Positions 11,701 through 21,906 are shown, counted from the stretch's first letter. The stretch is DNA of 64,000 nt from Microbacterium proteolyticum (GCF_029639405.1 NZ_CP121274.1:3038001-3102000), one strand, 5' to 3'. Numbers and translations are program-made. The notes: a model not told the origin generated them from the letters alone.

Positions 11701-12137
11701 TGCCAGTCGCGCGTGTATTCGAGCACTGACTCGCGGGCCTTGCCGTTGAACACGGCCACGCCCATGCGCTCGATCTCGTCCTTCTCGGTGATCCCGAGCT
11801 GCTTCATGGCCTCGAGCTCGGCGGGGAGGCCGTGCGTGTCCCAGCCGAAGACGCGGTCGACCTTCTTGCCGCGCATCGTCTGGAAGCGCGGGAAGACGTC
11901 CTTCGCGTAGCCGGTGAGCAGGTGCCCGTAGTGCGGCAGGCCGTTGGCGAACGGCGGGCCGTCGTAGAACACCCACTCCTCGGCGCCGTCGCGGTTCGCG
12001 ATCGACGCGCGGAAGGTGTCGTCGGCATCCCAGAACGCCAGCGTGTCGCGCTCGATGTCCGGGAACCGGGGGCTCGGGACGACGGATGCCGCGGCGTCGG
12101 CGGCCGGGCCGAAGGATGAGGGGCGTGGGTAGGTCAT
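8754..12137 (-). CDS. ileS: Isoleucine-tRNA ligase
   Basis: This class Ia synthetase charges tRNA-Ile and edits valine. At 1127 residues it is the long, eukaryote-like type found in actinobacteria such as Mycobacterium. The HIGH motif appears as HYGH in [15 protein letters not shown] and the KMSKS motif as [10 protein letters not shown]; the CP1 editing domain and the tRNA-binding C-terminus are present. The start chosen ([10 protein letters not shown]) follows GGAGAG by a few bases; an in-frame ATG 8 codons upstream lies inside the T-box sequestering hairpin. Eukaryote-like IleRS enzymes are often naturally insensitive to mupirocin; that is family knowledge, untested here. Confidence 0.97.
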   Translation of the reverse strand: MTYPRPSSFGPAADAAASVVPSPRFPDIERDTLAFWDADDTFRASIANRDGAEEWVFYDGPPFANGLPHYGHLLTGYAKDVFPRFQTMRGKKVDRVFGWDTHGLPAELEAMKQLGITEKDEIERMGVAVFNGKARESVLEYTRDWQDYVTRQARWVDFERGYKTLDTSYMESVLWAFKTLHDKGLAYEGYRVLPYCWRDETPLSSHELRMDDDVYKMRQDPSVTVTFPLVGAKAEALGLTGVRALAWTTTPWTLPTNLALAVGPGIRYAVVPGGPNGAADVHRAPDGTPDEAFEAVAHRYLLAEDLLPGYAKDLGYESVDAARAAVQSTITGAELGGVSYDRLFDYYADAETWGTQDAWKILVDDYVTVSDGTGIVHQAPAYGEDDKRLADAAGLPTIISLDDGGRFLSAVTDVAGELWFEANRPLIRLLTQGGRLLREASYEHSYPHCWRCRNPLIYKAVSSWFVRVTDVKDRLLENNQQITWVPENVKEGQFGKWLEGARDWSISRNRYWGSPIPVWKSDDPNYPRVDVYGSLADMEADFGRLPRNAEGEVDLHRPYIDDLTRPNPDDPTGRSTMRRIEDVLDVWFDSGSMPFAQVHYPFENHEWFDEHSPADFIVEYIGQTRGWFYVMHVLSTALFDRPAFTGVSCHGIVLGNDGQKMSKSLRNYPDVREVFDRDGSDAMRWFLMSSSVLRGGNLVVTEEGIRSGVREFLLPLWNAWYFFATYANASGSDGYEAQWRTDSTDVLDRYILALTGDLVRDVAADLEGLDSTTAAERLRDFAEVLTNWYIRRSRDRFWVGVTDDPSSREAFDTLYTVLETLTRVAAPLLPLVTERVWQGLTGGRSVHLEDWPDASAFPAAADIRTAMDTVRDVSSVANALRKREGKRVRLPLPRLTVVTPDAAGLAQFDDILRDELNVKAVEQVALQEGSAAEYGITHRLSVNARAAGPRLGKQVQQAIKAAREGGWSEVDGRVVAGGIPLEPSEYDLVVETAGRPDGEALAVLSSGGFVLLDTTTTPELEAEGLARDMIRAIQDTRKAAGFDVSDRIALTLTFDDAADAAAVAQAFDLAGVASETLAEGVVLASRTERLIERGESRTPEFENVIAAKTYANVGPVTVAVARIGAPA

Positions 12138-12326
12138 GTCTCTCCGCAGGTTGCGATCCACCTGCGGGGACGATCCGTTCGGACCGCGGTACCACCCCGC
12201 ATTGCGTCCACCGGGGTGGGCGCCGCTCTCACTGCGGCTGTGACGGGCCTGACCCGCTCGGTTCTACTGGGGGCCGTGACCCTGTTCTTCCGAGAGCTCC
12301 CCGGTGATGGCCGGATCGGTGCTGGT
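12138..12326 (-). promoter_or_regulatory. ileS T-box riboswitch (translational type)
   Basis: The minus-strand leader has the T-box sequence GGGGTGGTACCGCG (12185-12198). An ATC isoleucine specifier (12306-12308) lies in a short hairpin, CCGGCCATCACCGG, followed by GGAGCTCTCGGAAGAAC. Downstream, CCGCAGGT and ACCTGCGG pair so that the GGAGAG ribosome-binding site sits at the base of a stem immediately before the ATG. No T-tract terminator is present, so control is probably at translation, as in described actinobacterial ileS T-boxes with a very short Stem I. A -10 TAGAAT at 12333-12338 puts the RNA start near 12326. Uncharged tRNA-Ile should free the ribosome-binding site and raise IleRS. Confidence 0.9.
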
Positions 12327-12423
12327 TCCTTCATTCTACGCGGTCCCCCGCGCCACCGCGTGCGGGTCGGGGAATGCCGGGGGGCGTCGGGGGGTTTCTG
12401 GACTCGTGCCAAGATCGACTCCC

Positions 12424-13728
12424 GTGACTTCTGCTCCTCCCGCTGCCCGTCCGACCTCTTCCGCACCCGCGCGCCGTGTCGCGTGGGCGTCGATGATCGG
12501 CACCTCCCTCGAATCGTTCGACTTCTACGTCTACGCCTACTTCGCCGCGTTCTTCGTGGGGCCGCTGTTCTTCGCCCCCCTCGGTCAGGTCGGCGCGACA
12601 CTCGCCTCGTTCTCGACGATCGCGCTCGCGTTCGTCGTGCGCCCGATCGGCGCGATCATCTTCGGTCACATGGGCGACCGGCTCGGTCGACGGACGACGC
12701 TGCTGTGGACCGTCGCGATCATGGGAGTCGCCACGGGGCTGATCGGCGCCCTCCCCACGTACGCGCAGGCCGGATGGCTCGGCGTCGTCCTGCTCCTGGT
12801 GCTGCGCATCGCGCAGGGCCTGTCGCTCGGGGGCGAGTGGGGCGGCTCCATCCTCCTGGCGACCGAGCACTCGAGCCCGGTGAAGCGCGCGTTCTACGCC
12901 GCGATCCCGCAGCTCGGATCCCCGGTCGGGTCGATCCTGTCCGCCGCGGTGTTCATCGTCATGACCGTCGCGCTCCCCGCCGACCAGCTCGCCGAGTGGG
13001 GCTGGCGGATCCCGTTCCTGCTCGCGCTGCCCCTGCTCCTGGTCTCGCTGTACCTGCGGTGGTCCATCGACGAGACGCCCGTGTTCGAAGACGTCGTCGC
13101 CTCGGGCCGGCGTGAGCGCCTCCCCGTGCTGGCGATGTTCCGCGCGCGGCCCGTCGCGGTCGTGATCGCGATCGGCGCCGCGCTGCTGGGCATCGGGTCG
13201 TACTCGCTGATGAACACCTACACGATCAACTACGGTGTCGCGCAGCTCGGCTTCAGCTTCCAGGACCTCCTGGTGGCGACCACGATCGGCGCACTGCTGC
13301 AGCTGGTCACGATCCCGCTGTTCGGCGCGTGGGCCAACCGCATCGGTTCCGCGAAGGTCGTCGCGTGGGGCGCGCTCGGCACTCTGCTGATCACGTTCCC
13401 GATGTACTTCCTGCTGCAGTTCGCGACGTTCCCGATCCTGGTTGCGACGATGATCGTCGGCGGCATCCTCCCGACGATGTCGTGGGCGGCGCTCGGCGGC
13501 CTCATGAGCGATCTGTTCCCGGACCACTTCCGGTACTCGGCGCTGTCGCTCACGTACGCGATCGCCGCGACCATCTCGGGCTTCGTCCCGCTGGTGACCA
13601 CGGCGCTCGGCACGCAGACGGCGTTCGCGTGGTGGCATCCTGGTGTCGTGCTCGCGATCCTCTCGGCCGTCACGCTCGTCGCCGCGTGGGCGGCGTCGCG
13701 CCGTCGCCCCGAACCGCTCGAGGCCTGA
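12424..13728 (+). CDS. MFS transporter, metabolite:H+ symporter (MHS) family
   Basis: A 434-residue, 12-helix permease. Family marks are IGTSLESFDFYVYAYFA in TM1, the loop GDRLGRRTTL, and QGLSLGGEWGGSILLATEHS in TM4-5, which resemble ProP/KgtP/ShiA-type proton symporters. The substrate cannot be named. The GTG start (VTSAPPAARP) is chosen over in-frame ATGs upstream because those overlap the ileS leader. The last codon abuts the next gene, so the two form an operon. Confidence 0.85.
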   Translation: MTSAPPAARPTSSAPARRVAWASMIGTSLESFDFYVYAYFAAFFVGPLFFAPLGQVGATLASFSTIALAFVVRPIGAIIFGHMGDRLGRRTTLLWTVAIMGVATGLIGALPTYAQAGWLGVVLLLVLRIAQGLSLGGEWGGSILLATEHSSPVKRAFYAAIPQLGSPVGSILSAAVFIVMTVALPADQLAEWGWRIPFLLALPLLLVSLYLRWSIDETPVFEDVVASGRRERLPVLAMFRARPVAVVIAIGAALLGIGSYSLMNTYTINYGVAQLGFSFQDLLVATTIGALLQLVTIPLFGAWANRIGSAKVVAWGALGTLLITFPMYFLLQFATFPILVATMIVGGILPTMSWAALGGLMSDLFPDHFRYSALSLTYAIAATISGFVPLVTTALGTQTAFAWWHPGVVLAILSAVTLVAAWAASRRRPEPLEA

Positions 13729-14385
13729 GTGGTCCGCGCCCGCGGTCCGCTGCCGCCCCGCCTCTCCGCGCCCGACCTGCCCCGGGTGTTCGAGAGCGTC
13801 GACGGACTCGGACCGCGGGCGGATGTTCTCGGAGCACGCGTCGTCTCACTCGAGGGTCACGTGGATGCCGCGCACTCGGCGCTCTCGGAGAGCGTGATCG
13901 CCGAGGCATCCGTCGACTCCCTCGACCTGACCGGTGCGTCGCTCGCCGACGTCGAGATCGCCACGCTGCGCGCGACCGAGCTGCTCGCGCGCGACGGGCG
14001 CTGGCGGAACGTCGCGGTGATCGGCGGCCGTATCGGCACCCTCGACCTGTCCGGCGCCGAGCTCGACAGTGTGGAACTGCGCGGACTCCGGATCGACTAC
14101 CTCTCCCTTCGGGGCGCGAAGGTGCGCGACGTCCTCGTCGCCGACTGCGTGATCGGCACGCTCGACCTGCCGCTCGCGACGCTCTCGCGCGTGCGATTCG
14201 ACGGCTCCCGGGCCGATGAGGTTGACTCCGACGGTCTGCGCGCCGAGCACACCGACCTCCGCGGCCTCGAAGCGCTCTCGTTCGGGCGTCCCGACGCGCT
14301 GCGGGGCGTCACGCTCACCCACCGTCAGGTGGAGCTGGCCGCCGCCGACTTCGCGCGGGCACTGGGCATCGACGTGCAGGACTGA
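13729..14385 (+). CDS. Pentapeptide-like repeat protein
   Basis: A 218-residue protein whose centre (about residues 45-180) is a run of five-residue units such as SLDLT-GASLA, TLDLS-GAELD and YLSLR-GAKVR. Leu or Phe recurs at the middle position, predicting a right-handed quadrilateral beta-helix. Some members mimic DNA and protect gyrase; most have no known role, and nothing here decides. The GTG immediately follows the transporter's TGA, so the genes are coupled. No signal peptide or membrane segment is seen. Confidence 0.75.
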   Translation: MVRARGPLPPRLSAPDLPRVFESVDGLGPRADVLGARVVSLEGHVDAAHSALSESVIAEASVDSLDLTGASLADVEIATLRATELLARDGRWRNVAVIGGRIGTLDLSGAELDSVELRGLRIDYLSLRGAKVRDVLVADCVIGTLDLPLATLSRVRFDGSRADEVDSDGLRAEHTDLRGLEALSFGRPDALRGVTLTHRQVELAAADFARALGIDVQD

Positions 14386-14499
14386 CCCCGGGCGCCCTCC
14401 GCCGCACCTCGGCGTCGCCCGTCCGCCCGATAGACTCGAGCGACATCCCACACTCAGGCACGATCACACGGTGCCGCCTATATCGCTCGAGGAGTACCC

Positions 14500-17067
14500 A
14501 TGTCGCTGATTCCGGACAAGCCCGCCCTGGAGGGCCTCGAGCAGAAGTGGGATGCCGCGTGGACCGACCGCGGCACGTACGTCTTCGACCGCGTCCGCGC
14601 CGCCGAGCTGGGCCGCGCGGGAGTCTTCTCGGTCGACACGCCTCCGCCGACGGCATCCGGAAGCCTGCACATCGGTCACGTCTTCAGCTACACCCACACC
14701 GATGTGAAGGTGCGCTTCGAGCGCATGCGCGGCAAGACGGTGTTCTACCCGATCGGCTGGGACGACAACGGCCTGCCGACCGAGCGTCGCGTGCAGAACT
14801 ACTACGGCGTGCGCTGCGACCCGTCGCTGCCGTATGACCCTGATTTCACTCCCCCGTTCTCGGGCGGCGACAACAAGAGCAGCAAGGCCGCCGACCAGGT
14901 GCCCATCAGCCGCCGCAACTTCATCGAGCTGTGCGAAGAGCTCACCGTCGAAGACGAGAAGGCCTTCGAGGCGCTGTGGCGCGACCTGGGGCTCAGCGTC
15001 GACTGGGGCCAGACGTACCGCACGATTTCCGACGATTCCATCCGCACGAGCCAGCTCGCGTTCCTCCGGAACGTCGAGCGCGGCGAGGCGTACCAGGCGC
15101 TCGCCCCCACGCTCTGGGACGTCGACTTCCGCTCCGCGATCGCGCAGGCCGAGCTCGAAGACCGCGACCAGCCCGCCGCCTACCACCGTCTCGGATTCCA
15201 CAAGACCGACGGCTCGGGCGACGTGTTCATCGAGACGACGCGTCCCGAGCTGCTCGCCGCGTGCGTCGCACTCGTGGCCAACCCCGACGACGAGCGCTAC
15301 CGGCCGCTGTTCGGGACGACCGTGCGCACTCCCCTGTTCGACGTCGAGGTGCCGGTGCTCCCGCACCCGCTCGCGCAGCAGGACAAGGGTTCGGGCATCG
15401 CGATGATCTGCACCTTCGGTGACGTCACCGACATCATCTGGTGGCGCGAACTCGACCTCCCCAACCGCACGATCATCGGCAAGGACGGCCGCATCGTCGC
15501 CGACGCGCCCGACGTGATCGTGACGGATGCCGCGCAGGCGGCGTACGCGGAACTGGCGGGCAAGACCGTGTTCAGCGCCAAGAAGCGCATCGTCGAGCTG
15601 CTGCAGGAGTCCGGCGAGATGGAGGGCGCGCCGAAGCCGTTCACGCACCCGGTGAAGTTCTTCGAGAAGGGCGACCGCCCGCTCGAGATCGTGTCGACGC
15701 GCCAGTGGTACATCCGCAACGGCGCACGCGACGCCGAGCTGCGCGAGCGTCTCATCGCCCTCGGCCGTGAGATGTCGTGGCATCCGGACTTCATGCGCGT
15801 GCGCTTCGAGAACTGGACCAACGGGCTCACCGGCGACTGGCTCGTGTCGCGCCAGCGCTTCTTCGGGGTGCCGATCCCGGTCTGGTACGGCCTCGACGAG
15901 AACGGCGACCGCGACTACGGCCGCGTGCTCACGCCCGACCTCGCGACGCTCCCGATCGACCCGACGACCGACGTGCCCCCGGGCTACACCGAGGACCAGC
16001 GCGGCGTCCCCGGCGGGTTCGAGGCGGAGCAGGACATCCTCGACACGTGGGCGACGTCGTCGCTCACGCCGCAGCTCGCCGGCGGCTGGCAGCGCGACGA
16101 CGAGCTCTGGAACCTGGTCGCGCCGTTCGACCTGCGTCCGCAGGGTCAGGACATCATCCGCACGTGGCTGTTCTCGACGATGCTCCGCAGCGCCCTCGAG
16201 GACGACCGCGCCCCGTGGTCGGACGCAGCCATCTCGGGCTTCATCGTCGACCCCGACCGCAAGAAGATGTCGAAGTCCAAGGGCAACGTCGTCACCCCCG
16301 CCGACATCCTCCAGCAGCACGGATCCGACGCAGTGCGCTACTGGGCGGCGTCGAGCCGTCTCGGCACCGATGCGGCCTTCGACCCGCAGAACCCGACGCA
16401 GATCAAGATCGGTCGCCGTCTCGCGATCAAGCTGCTGAACGCGGCGAAGTTCGTCCTGTCGTTCCCGGTGCCCGAGGGCGCCGAGGTGACGCACGCGCTG
16501 GATGCCTCGATGCTGACGACCCTCGACAAGGTCGTCGCCGACGCGACCACGGCGCTCGAGGCGTACGACCACGCGCGCGCGCTGGAGATCACCGAGTCGT
16601 TCTTCTGGACGTTCTGCGACGACTACCTCGAGCTCGTCAAGGAGCGCGCGTACGACCGCTCCGACGCCGGCCAGGCGTCGGCGGCGCTCGCCCTGCGCAC
16701 CGCGCTGTCGACCCTGACCCGCCTGTTCGCCCCGGTGCTGTCGTTCGCCGCCGAGGAGGTCTGGTCGTGGTTCGAGGAGGGCTCGGTCCACACCGCTGCC
16801 TGGCCGCAGCCGCTCGGCATCCAGGGCGACCCGGTCGTGCTGACCGCCGTCGGTGAGGCGCTCATCGGCATCCGGCGCGCCAAGACCGAGGCCAAGGCCT
16901 CCCAGAAGACGCCGGTGCTCTCGCTCACGATCCACAGCCCGAACGTCGAGGCGCTGCGCCTCGCCGAGGGCGATCTGCGCGCCGTCGGCCGGATCGAGAC
17001 GATCACCTTCGTCGAGGCCGACACCACCGCCGTCACCGACATCGTGTTCGCACCCCAGGAGGACTGA
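14500..17067 (+). CDS. valS: Valine-tRNA ligase
   Basis: Class Ia synthetase for tRNA-Val, 855 residues. It has HIGH in SGSLHIGHVFSYTHTD, KMSKS in RKKMSKSKGNVVTP, an editing domain and an anticodon-binding domain, with only a short C-terminal end after it. The ATG follows GAGGAG, and TAGACT at 14431-14436 is a plausible -10 for a leader of about 60 nt. No T-box motif is visible, unlike ileS. Confidence 0.97.
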   Translation: MSLIPDKPALEGLEQKWDAAWTDRGTYVFDRVRAAELGRAGVFSVDTPPPTASGSLHIGHVFSYTHTDVKVRFERMRGKTVFYPIGWDDNGLPTERRVQNYYGVRCDPSLPYDPDFTPPFSGGDNKSSKAADQVPISRRNFIELCEELTVEDEKAFEALWRDLGLSVDWGQTYRTISDDSIRTSQLAFLRNVERGEAYQALAPTLWDVDFRSAIAQAELEDRDQPAAYHRLGFHKTDGSGDVFIETTRPELLAACVALVANPDDERYRPLFGTTVRTPLFDVEVPVLPHPLAQQDKGSGIAMICTFGDVTDIIWWRELDLPNRTIIGKDGRIVADAPDVIVTDAAQAAYAELAGKTVFSAKKRIVELLQESGEMEGAPKPFTHPVKFFEKGDRPLEIVSTRQWYIRNGARDAELRERLIALGREMSWHPDFMRVRFENWTNGLTGDWLVSRQRFFGVPIPVWYGLDENGDRDYGRVLTPDLATLPIDPTTDVPPGYTEDQRGVPGGFEAEQDILDTWATSSLTPQLAGGWQRDDELWNLVAPFDLRPQGQDIIRTWLFSTMLRSALEDDRAPWSDAAISGFIVDPDRKKMSKSKGNVVTPADILQQHGSDAVRYWAASSRLGTDAAFDPQNPTQIKIGRRLAIKLLNAAKFVLSFPVPEGAEVTHALDASMLTTLDKVVADATTALEAYDHARALEITESFFWTFCDDYLELVKERAYDRSDAGQASAALALRTALSTLTRLFAPVLSFAAEEVWSWFEEGSVHTAAWPQPLGIQGDPVVLTAVGEALIGIRRAKTEAKASQKTPVLSLTIHSPNVEALRLAEGDLRAVGRIETITFVEADTTAVTDIVFAPQED

Positions 17068-17315
17068 TGCAACTCGGAACCCGTTGGACCGCCCGTGAGC
17101 AGCCGCCGGCTGCCGTGCCCGCGGTGCTGCACGCTCAGATCGCGGCCGTCGAGGCGGCGCTGAACCCCGACGGGCTCAGCGCTCCCGCCCCGCGGTGGAC
17201 GCTCACGTTCCTCGAGGGGCGTCCGGTCGCCGAGCTCGACACCGGCGTGATCGTCGCGCAGGACGCATCCGGCGAGGTGGTCGTGCGCTACGACGACGAG
17301 GACGAGTTCGCCTGA
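17067..17315 (+). CDS. Small hypothetical protein downstream of valS
   Basis: An 82-residue soluble protein (MQLGTRWTAREQPPAAVP) ending in an acidic YDDEDEFA. Its ATG overlaps the valS stop by one base (TGATG) behind AGGAGG, so it is cotranslated with valS. I do not recognise the family. It ends just before a strong terminator. Confidence 0.75.
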   Translation: MQLGTRWTAREQPPAAVPAVLHAQIAAVEAALNPDGLSAPAPRWTLTFLEGRPVAELDTGVIVAQDASGEVVVRYDDEDEFA

Positions 17316-17324
17316 GTGCGGACG

Positions 17325-17355
17325 AAGGGCCGGGATGCCATGCACCCCGGCCCTT
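17325..17355. terminator. Bidirectional terminator between convergent genes
   Basis: AAGGGCCGGG and CCCGGCCCTT form a perfect 10-bp stem, followed on the plus strand by CCTCTTCGTTC. It separates the valS downstream gene from the 67-residue gene on the other strand. Confidence 0.8.
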
Positions 17356-17364
17356 CCTCTTCGT

Positions 17365-17568
17365 TCACCGCACGCGGAGGTAGGCCTCTGCCGAGAACTC
17401 GGGGCGCGCTCCGGCGGCGAGGGCGGTCTCGCGCTGGACGGTGACGTCGATGCGTTCCGCGCGGGCGCGCATCCGGGCGTGGGCGTGGTCGGCGAGGATG
17501 CGCGACAGCGCCAGCAGAAGCCGCTCGGGCGTGGTCGGTGTGGCGAGGGGTGCGGTGAGCGCGCTCAT
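17365..17568 (-). CDS. Small hypothetical protein coupled to ArsR-like regulator
   Basis: A 67-residue protein with no predicted membrane segment; residues 14-50 look helical and are rich in Ala/Arg/Leu (LLLALSRILADHAHARMRAR). Its ATG overlaps the regulator's stop as ATGA, so the two are translated as a pair. I know no named family. The coupling suggests it could modulate the regulator, which is inference only. Confidence 0.65.
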   Translation of the reverse strand: MSALTAPLATPTTPERLLLALSRILADHAHARMRARAERIDVTVQRETALAAGARPEFSAEAYLRVR

Positions 17569-18158
17569 CGGATGCCTCCTTCGGTGGGGAGCGGGAAGAC
17601 GTCGGCACGCATGGTGACCACGCGGAGGCCGTCGCCGGTCTGATCCCGGTAGCGGTCGACGGTTTCGGAGATGACGGCCTGCAGCCGATCGGCGAGCTCC
17701 GCCATCTGCGCGACGGTGAGCCGTGCGCTCGCGGTCGAAACGAGGCTCTTGTCGAGCCACTCCTCGTCTTCCTCCCATCCGTGCGTGACGAACGACATGA
17801 GCTGCTGCTGGCGAAGCGTGAGCGTCTCGGAGTGCACGGCTTCCATCACGGCGCGTCCGCTCGCGGTGGCGGCCATCTCGGGGTTGATCAGCGTCACCGC
17901 GCCCTTCGGGCGCTCCCACCAGCGCTCGCGCGCCGTTCCCCGTCCCGCGACCTCGCGGATCAGGTCCTGTTTGGCAAGGGCCCGCAGGTGGTAGCTGGTC
18001 GCGCCGGTGGACTCTCCCGTCAGGGTCGCGAGCCCGCTGGCCGTCTGCGGTCCGTACTGGCTCAGCAGGTCGTAGAGCCGGACGCGGAGCGGGTGCGCCA
18101 AGGCTCGCAGCGCACCGGCGTCGAGGACGCGCCCCTCGGGGCGGGAATCGGAGCTCAT
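17565..18158 (-). CDS. ArsR-like winged helix-turn-helix transcriptional regulator
   Basis: A 197-residue regulator. Residues about 15-85 form a winged helix with an ArsR-type start (ALRALAHPLRVRLYDLL) and a recognition helix around TGATSYHLRALAKQDLIREV. The C-terminal half is helical with no metal-binding cysteine pattern. The ATG is followed upstream at once by two overlapping palindromes (18162-18195), a likely autoregulatory operator that could also act on the divergent M3 peptidase gene. An in-frame ATG 20 codons upstream would run through the operator and is disfavoured. Confidence 0.85.
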   Translation of the reverse strand: MSSDSRPEGRVLDAGALRALAHPLRVRLYDLLSQYGPQTASGLATLTGESTGATSYHLRALAKQDLIREVAGRGTARERWWERPKGAVTLINPEMAATASGRAVMEAVHSETLTLRQQQLMSFVTHGWEEDEEWLDKSLVSTASARLTVAQMAELADRLQAVISETVDRYRDQTGDGLRVVTMRADVFPLPTEGGIR

Positions 18159-18161
18159 GCA

Positions 18162-18195
18162 TGCAAAGATACCTTTGCAACACCCTTGTTGCAAA
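18162..18195. promoter_or_regulatory. Two overlapping palindromes, probable operator
   Basis: TGCAAAG-ATAC-CTTTGCA (18162-18179) and TTTGCAA-N8-TTGCAAA (18174-18195) share the TTTGCA half-site. They begin 3 bp upstream of the regulator's ATG and end 45 bp from the divergent peptidase gene. A/T-rich dyads are rare in this DNA. Confidence 0.65.
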
Positions 18196-18240
18196 CACTT
18201 CTTTGGAAACATCCCCACCCGCGGTGACTACGCTGGAGCG

Positions 18241-20292
18241 ATGACGGATGCCGTGACCAATCCCCTCCTCGCTCCGACGCCCCTCCCCTACGATCTGCCG
18301 CCGTACGGCAGCATCCGGGTCGAGCACTACCTCCCCGCGTTCCACGAGGCGTTCGCCGCGCAGCGCGCCGAGGTCGACGCGATCACCGCGCAGACCGAAG
18401 CCCCGACGTTCGAGAACACCCTCGTCGCGCTGGAGCGCAGCGGCGCGCTGCTCGACCGCGTCGCGCGGACGTTCTACACCGTCTCCTCCGCCGACGGCAC
18501 CGCGGAGGTGCAGGCCGTCGAGGAGGAGCTGGCGCCGCTCATGTCGGCGCACGGCGACGCGATCCAGCTCGACGCGGCGCTGTACGCGCGCGTCACGGCC
18601 GTGCACGACGCTCTCGACAGCCTCGACCTGGATGCCGAGAGCCGGTACCTCGTCGAGCGCCGATACCGTGAGATGTCGCTCGCCGGAGCCGGTCTCGACG
18701 ACGCGCAGAAGCAGAAGCTCACCGACCTCAACCAGCGTCTCTCCACTCTGACGACGACGTTCGAGAAGAACCTCCTCGCCGACACCAACGAGCTCGCGGT
18801 CGTGTTCGACGACGCGGCCGAGCTGGACGGACTGAGCGAGGGCGAGCTCTCCGCCGCGGCGCAGGCCGCCACCGAGCGCGGACTCGACGGGCGCTACGTC
18901 GTGACCCTCACGCTGTACACGGGTCACCCGTACCTCGCCTCGCTCACGAACCGCGAGAGCCGTCGCCGACTGCTCGAGGCCTCCCGCGCGCGCGGCACCC
19001 GCGGGAACGCCCACGACAACCGCGCCACCCTGCGGGAGATCGTCCGGCTGCGCGCCGAACGGGCCGCCCTCCTCGGCTACTCCTCGCATGCCGCCGCCGT
19101 GCTCGCCGATCAGACCGCTGGGTCTCCGGAGGCCGTCCACGACCTGCTGCGCCGCCTCGCGGTGCCCGCGGCCGCGAACGCCCGGGCCGAGCAGGCCGCG
19201 CTCCAGCGAATCGCCGACGGCGACGGCATCCGGATCGAGGCGCACGACTGGGCGTTCTACACCGAGAAGGTCCGTGCCGAGCAGTACGACCTGGATCGCG
19301 CCGCGCTCCGACCGTGGTTCGAGGCCGAGCGCGTGCTGCGCGACGGCGTGTTCTCCGCCGCCGAGCAGCTGTACGGCCTCCGCATCTCCGAGCGCCACGA
19401 CCTGCAGGGCTACCACCCCGACGTGCGCGTGTTCGAGGTGCACAACGCCGACGGCAGCGAGCTCGGACTGTTCCTGCTCGACCTTTACACGCGCGACTCC
19501 AAGCGCGGCGGCGCGTGGATGAACTCCATCGTCACGCAGTCGCGTCTGCGCGGCACCGCGCCGGTGGTCGTCAACAACCTGAACGTCAACAAGCCCGCGC
19601 CCGGCACGCCGACGCTGCTGACGCTCGACGAGGTCACGACACTGTTCCACGAGTTCGGTCACGCGCTGCACGGCCTGTTCGCCACGGTGACGTACCCGCA
19701 CTTCGCGGGCACCGCGGTGCACCGCGACTTCGTGGAGTTCCCGAGCCAGGTGAACGAGATGTGGATCTTCTGGCCCGAGATCCTCGCGCACTACGCGCGG
19801 CATCACGAGACCGGCGAGCCGCTTCCCGCCGACGTCGTCGAGCGTCTCCACGCTTCGGAGGCGTTCAACCAGGGCTTCGCCACGAGCGAGTACCTCGCGG
19901 CATCCTGGATCGACCAGGCGTGGCACGGCCTGAGTGTCGACGAGGCCTCGCGCGAGATCGACGTCGCCGCGTTCGAGGCGGCAGCCCTCGCCGACATCGG
20001 CCTCGACAACCCGGTGGTCCCGACGCGCTACGCCTCTACCTACTTCGCGCACGTGTTCTCGGGCGGCTACAGCGCCGGGTACTACTCCTACATCTGGAGC
20101 GAGGTGCTCGACGCCGACACCGTCGAGTGGTTCCGCGAGAACGGCGGCCTCACCCGCGAGAACGGCGACCGGTTCCGCCAGCGTCTGCTGGGCGTCGGCG
20201 GGTCGGGCGACCCGCTCGAGGCCTACCGCGATTTCCGCGGTCGGGATGCCGAGATCCAGCCGCTGCTCGAGCGCCGGGGTCTCACGGTCTGA
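18241..20292 (+). CDS. M3 family metallopeptidase (peptidyl-dipeptidase type)
   Basis: A 683-residue zinc peptidase of the thimet oligopeptidase / Dcp group, which degrades short cytoplasmic peptides. The active site is HEFGHALHGLF, with the first His near residue 470. No signal peptide is seen. TACGCT lies exactly 6 nt before the ATG, a leaderless arrangement. The gene is divergent from the ArsR-like regulator and close to clpX and clpP, consistent with work downstream of proteolysis. Confidence 0.93.
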   Translation: MTDAVTNPLLAPTPLPYDLPPYGSIRVEHYLPAFHEAFAAQRAEVDAITAQTEAPTFENTLVALERSGALLDRVARTFYTVSSADGTAEVQAVEEELAPLMSAHGDAIQLDAALYARVTAVHDALDSLDLDAESRYLVERRYREMSLAGAGLDDAQKQKLTDLNQRLSTLTTTFEKNLLADTNELAVVFDDAAELDGLSEGELSAAAQAATERGLDGRYVVTLTLYTGHPYLASLTNRESRRRLLEASRARGTRGNAHDNRATLREIVRLRAERAALLGYSSHAAAVLADQTAGSPEAVHDLLRRLAVPAAANARAEQAALQRIADGDGIRIEAHDWAFYTEKVRAEQYDLDRAALRPWFEAERVLRDGVFSAAEQLYGLRISERHDLQGYHPDVRVFEVHNADGSELGLFLLDLYTRDSKRGGAWMNSIVTQSRLRGTAPVVVNNLNVNKPAPGTPTLLTLDEVTTLFHEFGHALHGLFATVTYPHFAGTAVHRDFVEFPSQVNEMWIFWPEILAHYARHHETGEPLPADVVERLHASEAFNQGFATSEYLAASWIDQAWHGLSVDEASREIDVAAFEAAALADIGLDNPVVPTRYASTYFAHVFSGGYSAGYYSYIWSEVLDADTVEWFRENGGLTRENGDRFRQRLLGVGGSGDPLEAYRDFRGRDAEIQPLLERRGLTV

Positions 20293-20298
20293 ATGACG

Positions 20299-20330
20299 AC
20301 GGTCCCGGTCGCGAGTGCGACCGGGACCGT
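20299..20330. terminator. Bidirectional terminator, M3 peptidase / clpX
   Basis: ACGGTCCCGGTCGC and GCGACCGGGACCGT form a perfect 14-bp stem with loop GAGT between the two convergent stop codons. Confidence 0.85.
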
Positions 20331-20342
20331 GGACGTCGGATG

Positions 20343-21611
<1,269 letters not shown>

Positions 21612-21654
21612 GCCCGTGCCTCCTCATTCCCGGCCCCACGCCGGAGTGACTTTG

Positions 21655-21660
21655 AGCCTA
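21655..21660 (-). promoter_or_regulatory. Probable clpX -10 element
   Basis: TAGGCT on the minus strand about 45 nt before the clpX ATG fits the TANNNT pattern seen at other genes. No clear -35 is visible. The terminator upstream makes a separate clpX promoter necessary. Confidence 0.5.
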
Positions 21661-21775
21661 ACCGGTGCCCGGGACATTCGAGGGTATTTGCGCGAGCGCC
21701 GTCGCCGTGATCGCCACGGGCGGACACATGGGCCGCCCTTCGGGGTCTCGGCATCCGTCTCCCCCACCCCTCTTC

Positions 21776-21839
21776 GCGTGAGTCGCCAAGATCTGTCGCC
21801 TCCATCACGCGGGAGGCGACGAATCTTGGCGACTCACGC
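21776..21839. repeat. 64-bp palindrome, family A copy 2
   Basis: The arms run GCGTGAGTCGCCAAGAT...GTCGCCTCC and back, with an 8-nt loop and a 2-nt swap (CT/TC) in the stem; flanking CTTCGC/GCGAAG extends the pairing. It lies between the clpP2 stop and the clpX start in the same direction of transcription, 22 bp from a separate terminator. Confidence 0.85.
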
Positions 21840-21861
21840 GCGAAGAACCCGCCGGACACGA

Positions 21862-21895
21862 CGATGCCCCGCCGGACGGATCCGGCGGGGCATCG
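21862..21895 (-). terminator. Terminator of clpP1-clpP2
   Basis: CGATGCCCCGCCGG and CCGGCGGGGCATCG form a perfect 14-bp stem with loop ACGGAT, 11 bp after the clpP2 stop codon. Confidence 0.8.
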
Positions 21896-21906
21896 GGTGG
21901 AGCAGG

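Noticed and set aside
12216..13115. Plus-strand frame across the ileS leader and transporter start
   Set aside because: Overlaps the T-box and the real transporter gene; composition is that of a shadow.
14400..14499. Second T-box before valS
   Set aside because: No GGTGGNACCGCG-type sequence or valine specifier hairpin is present.
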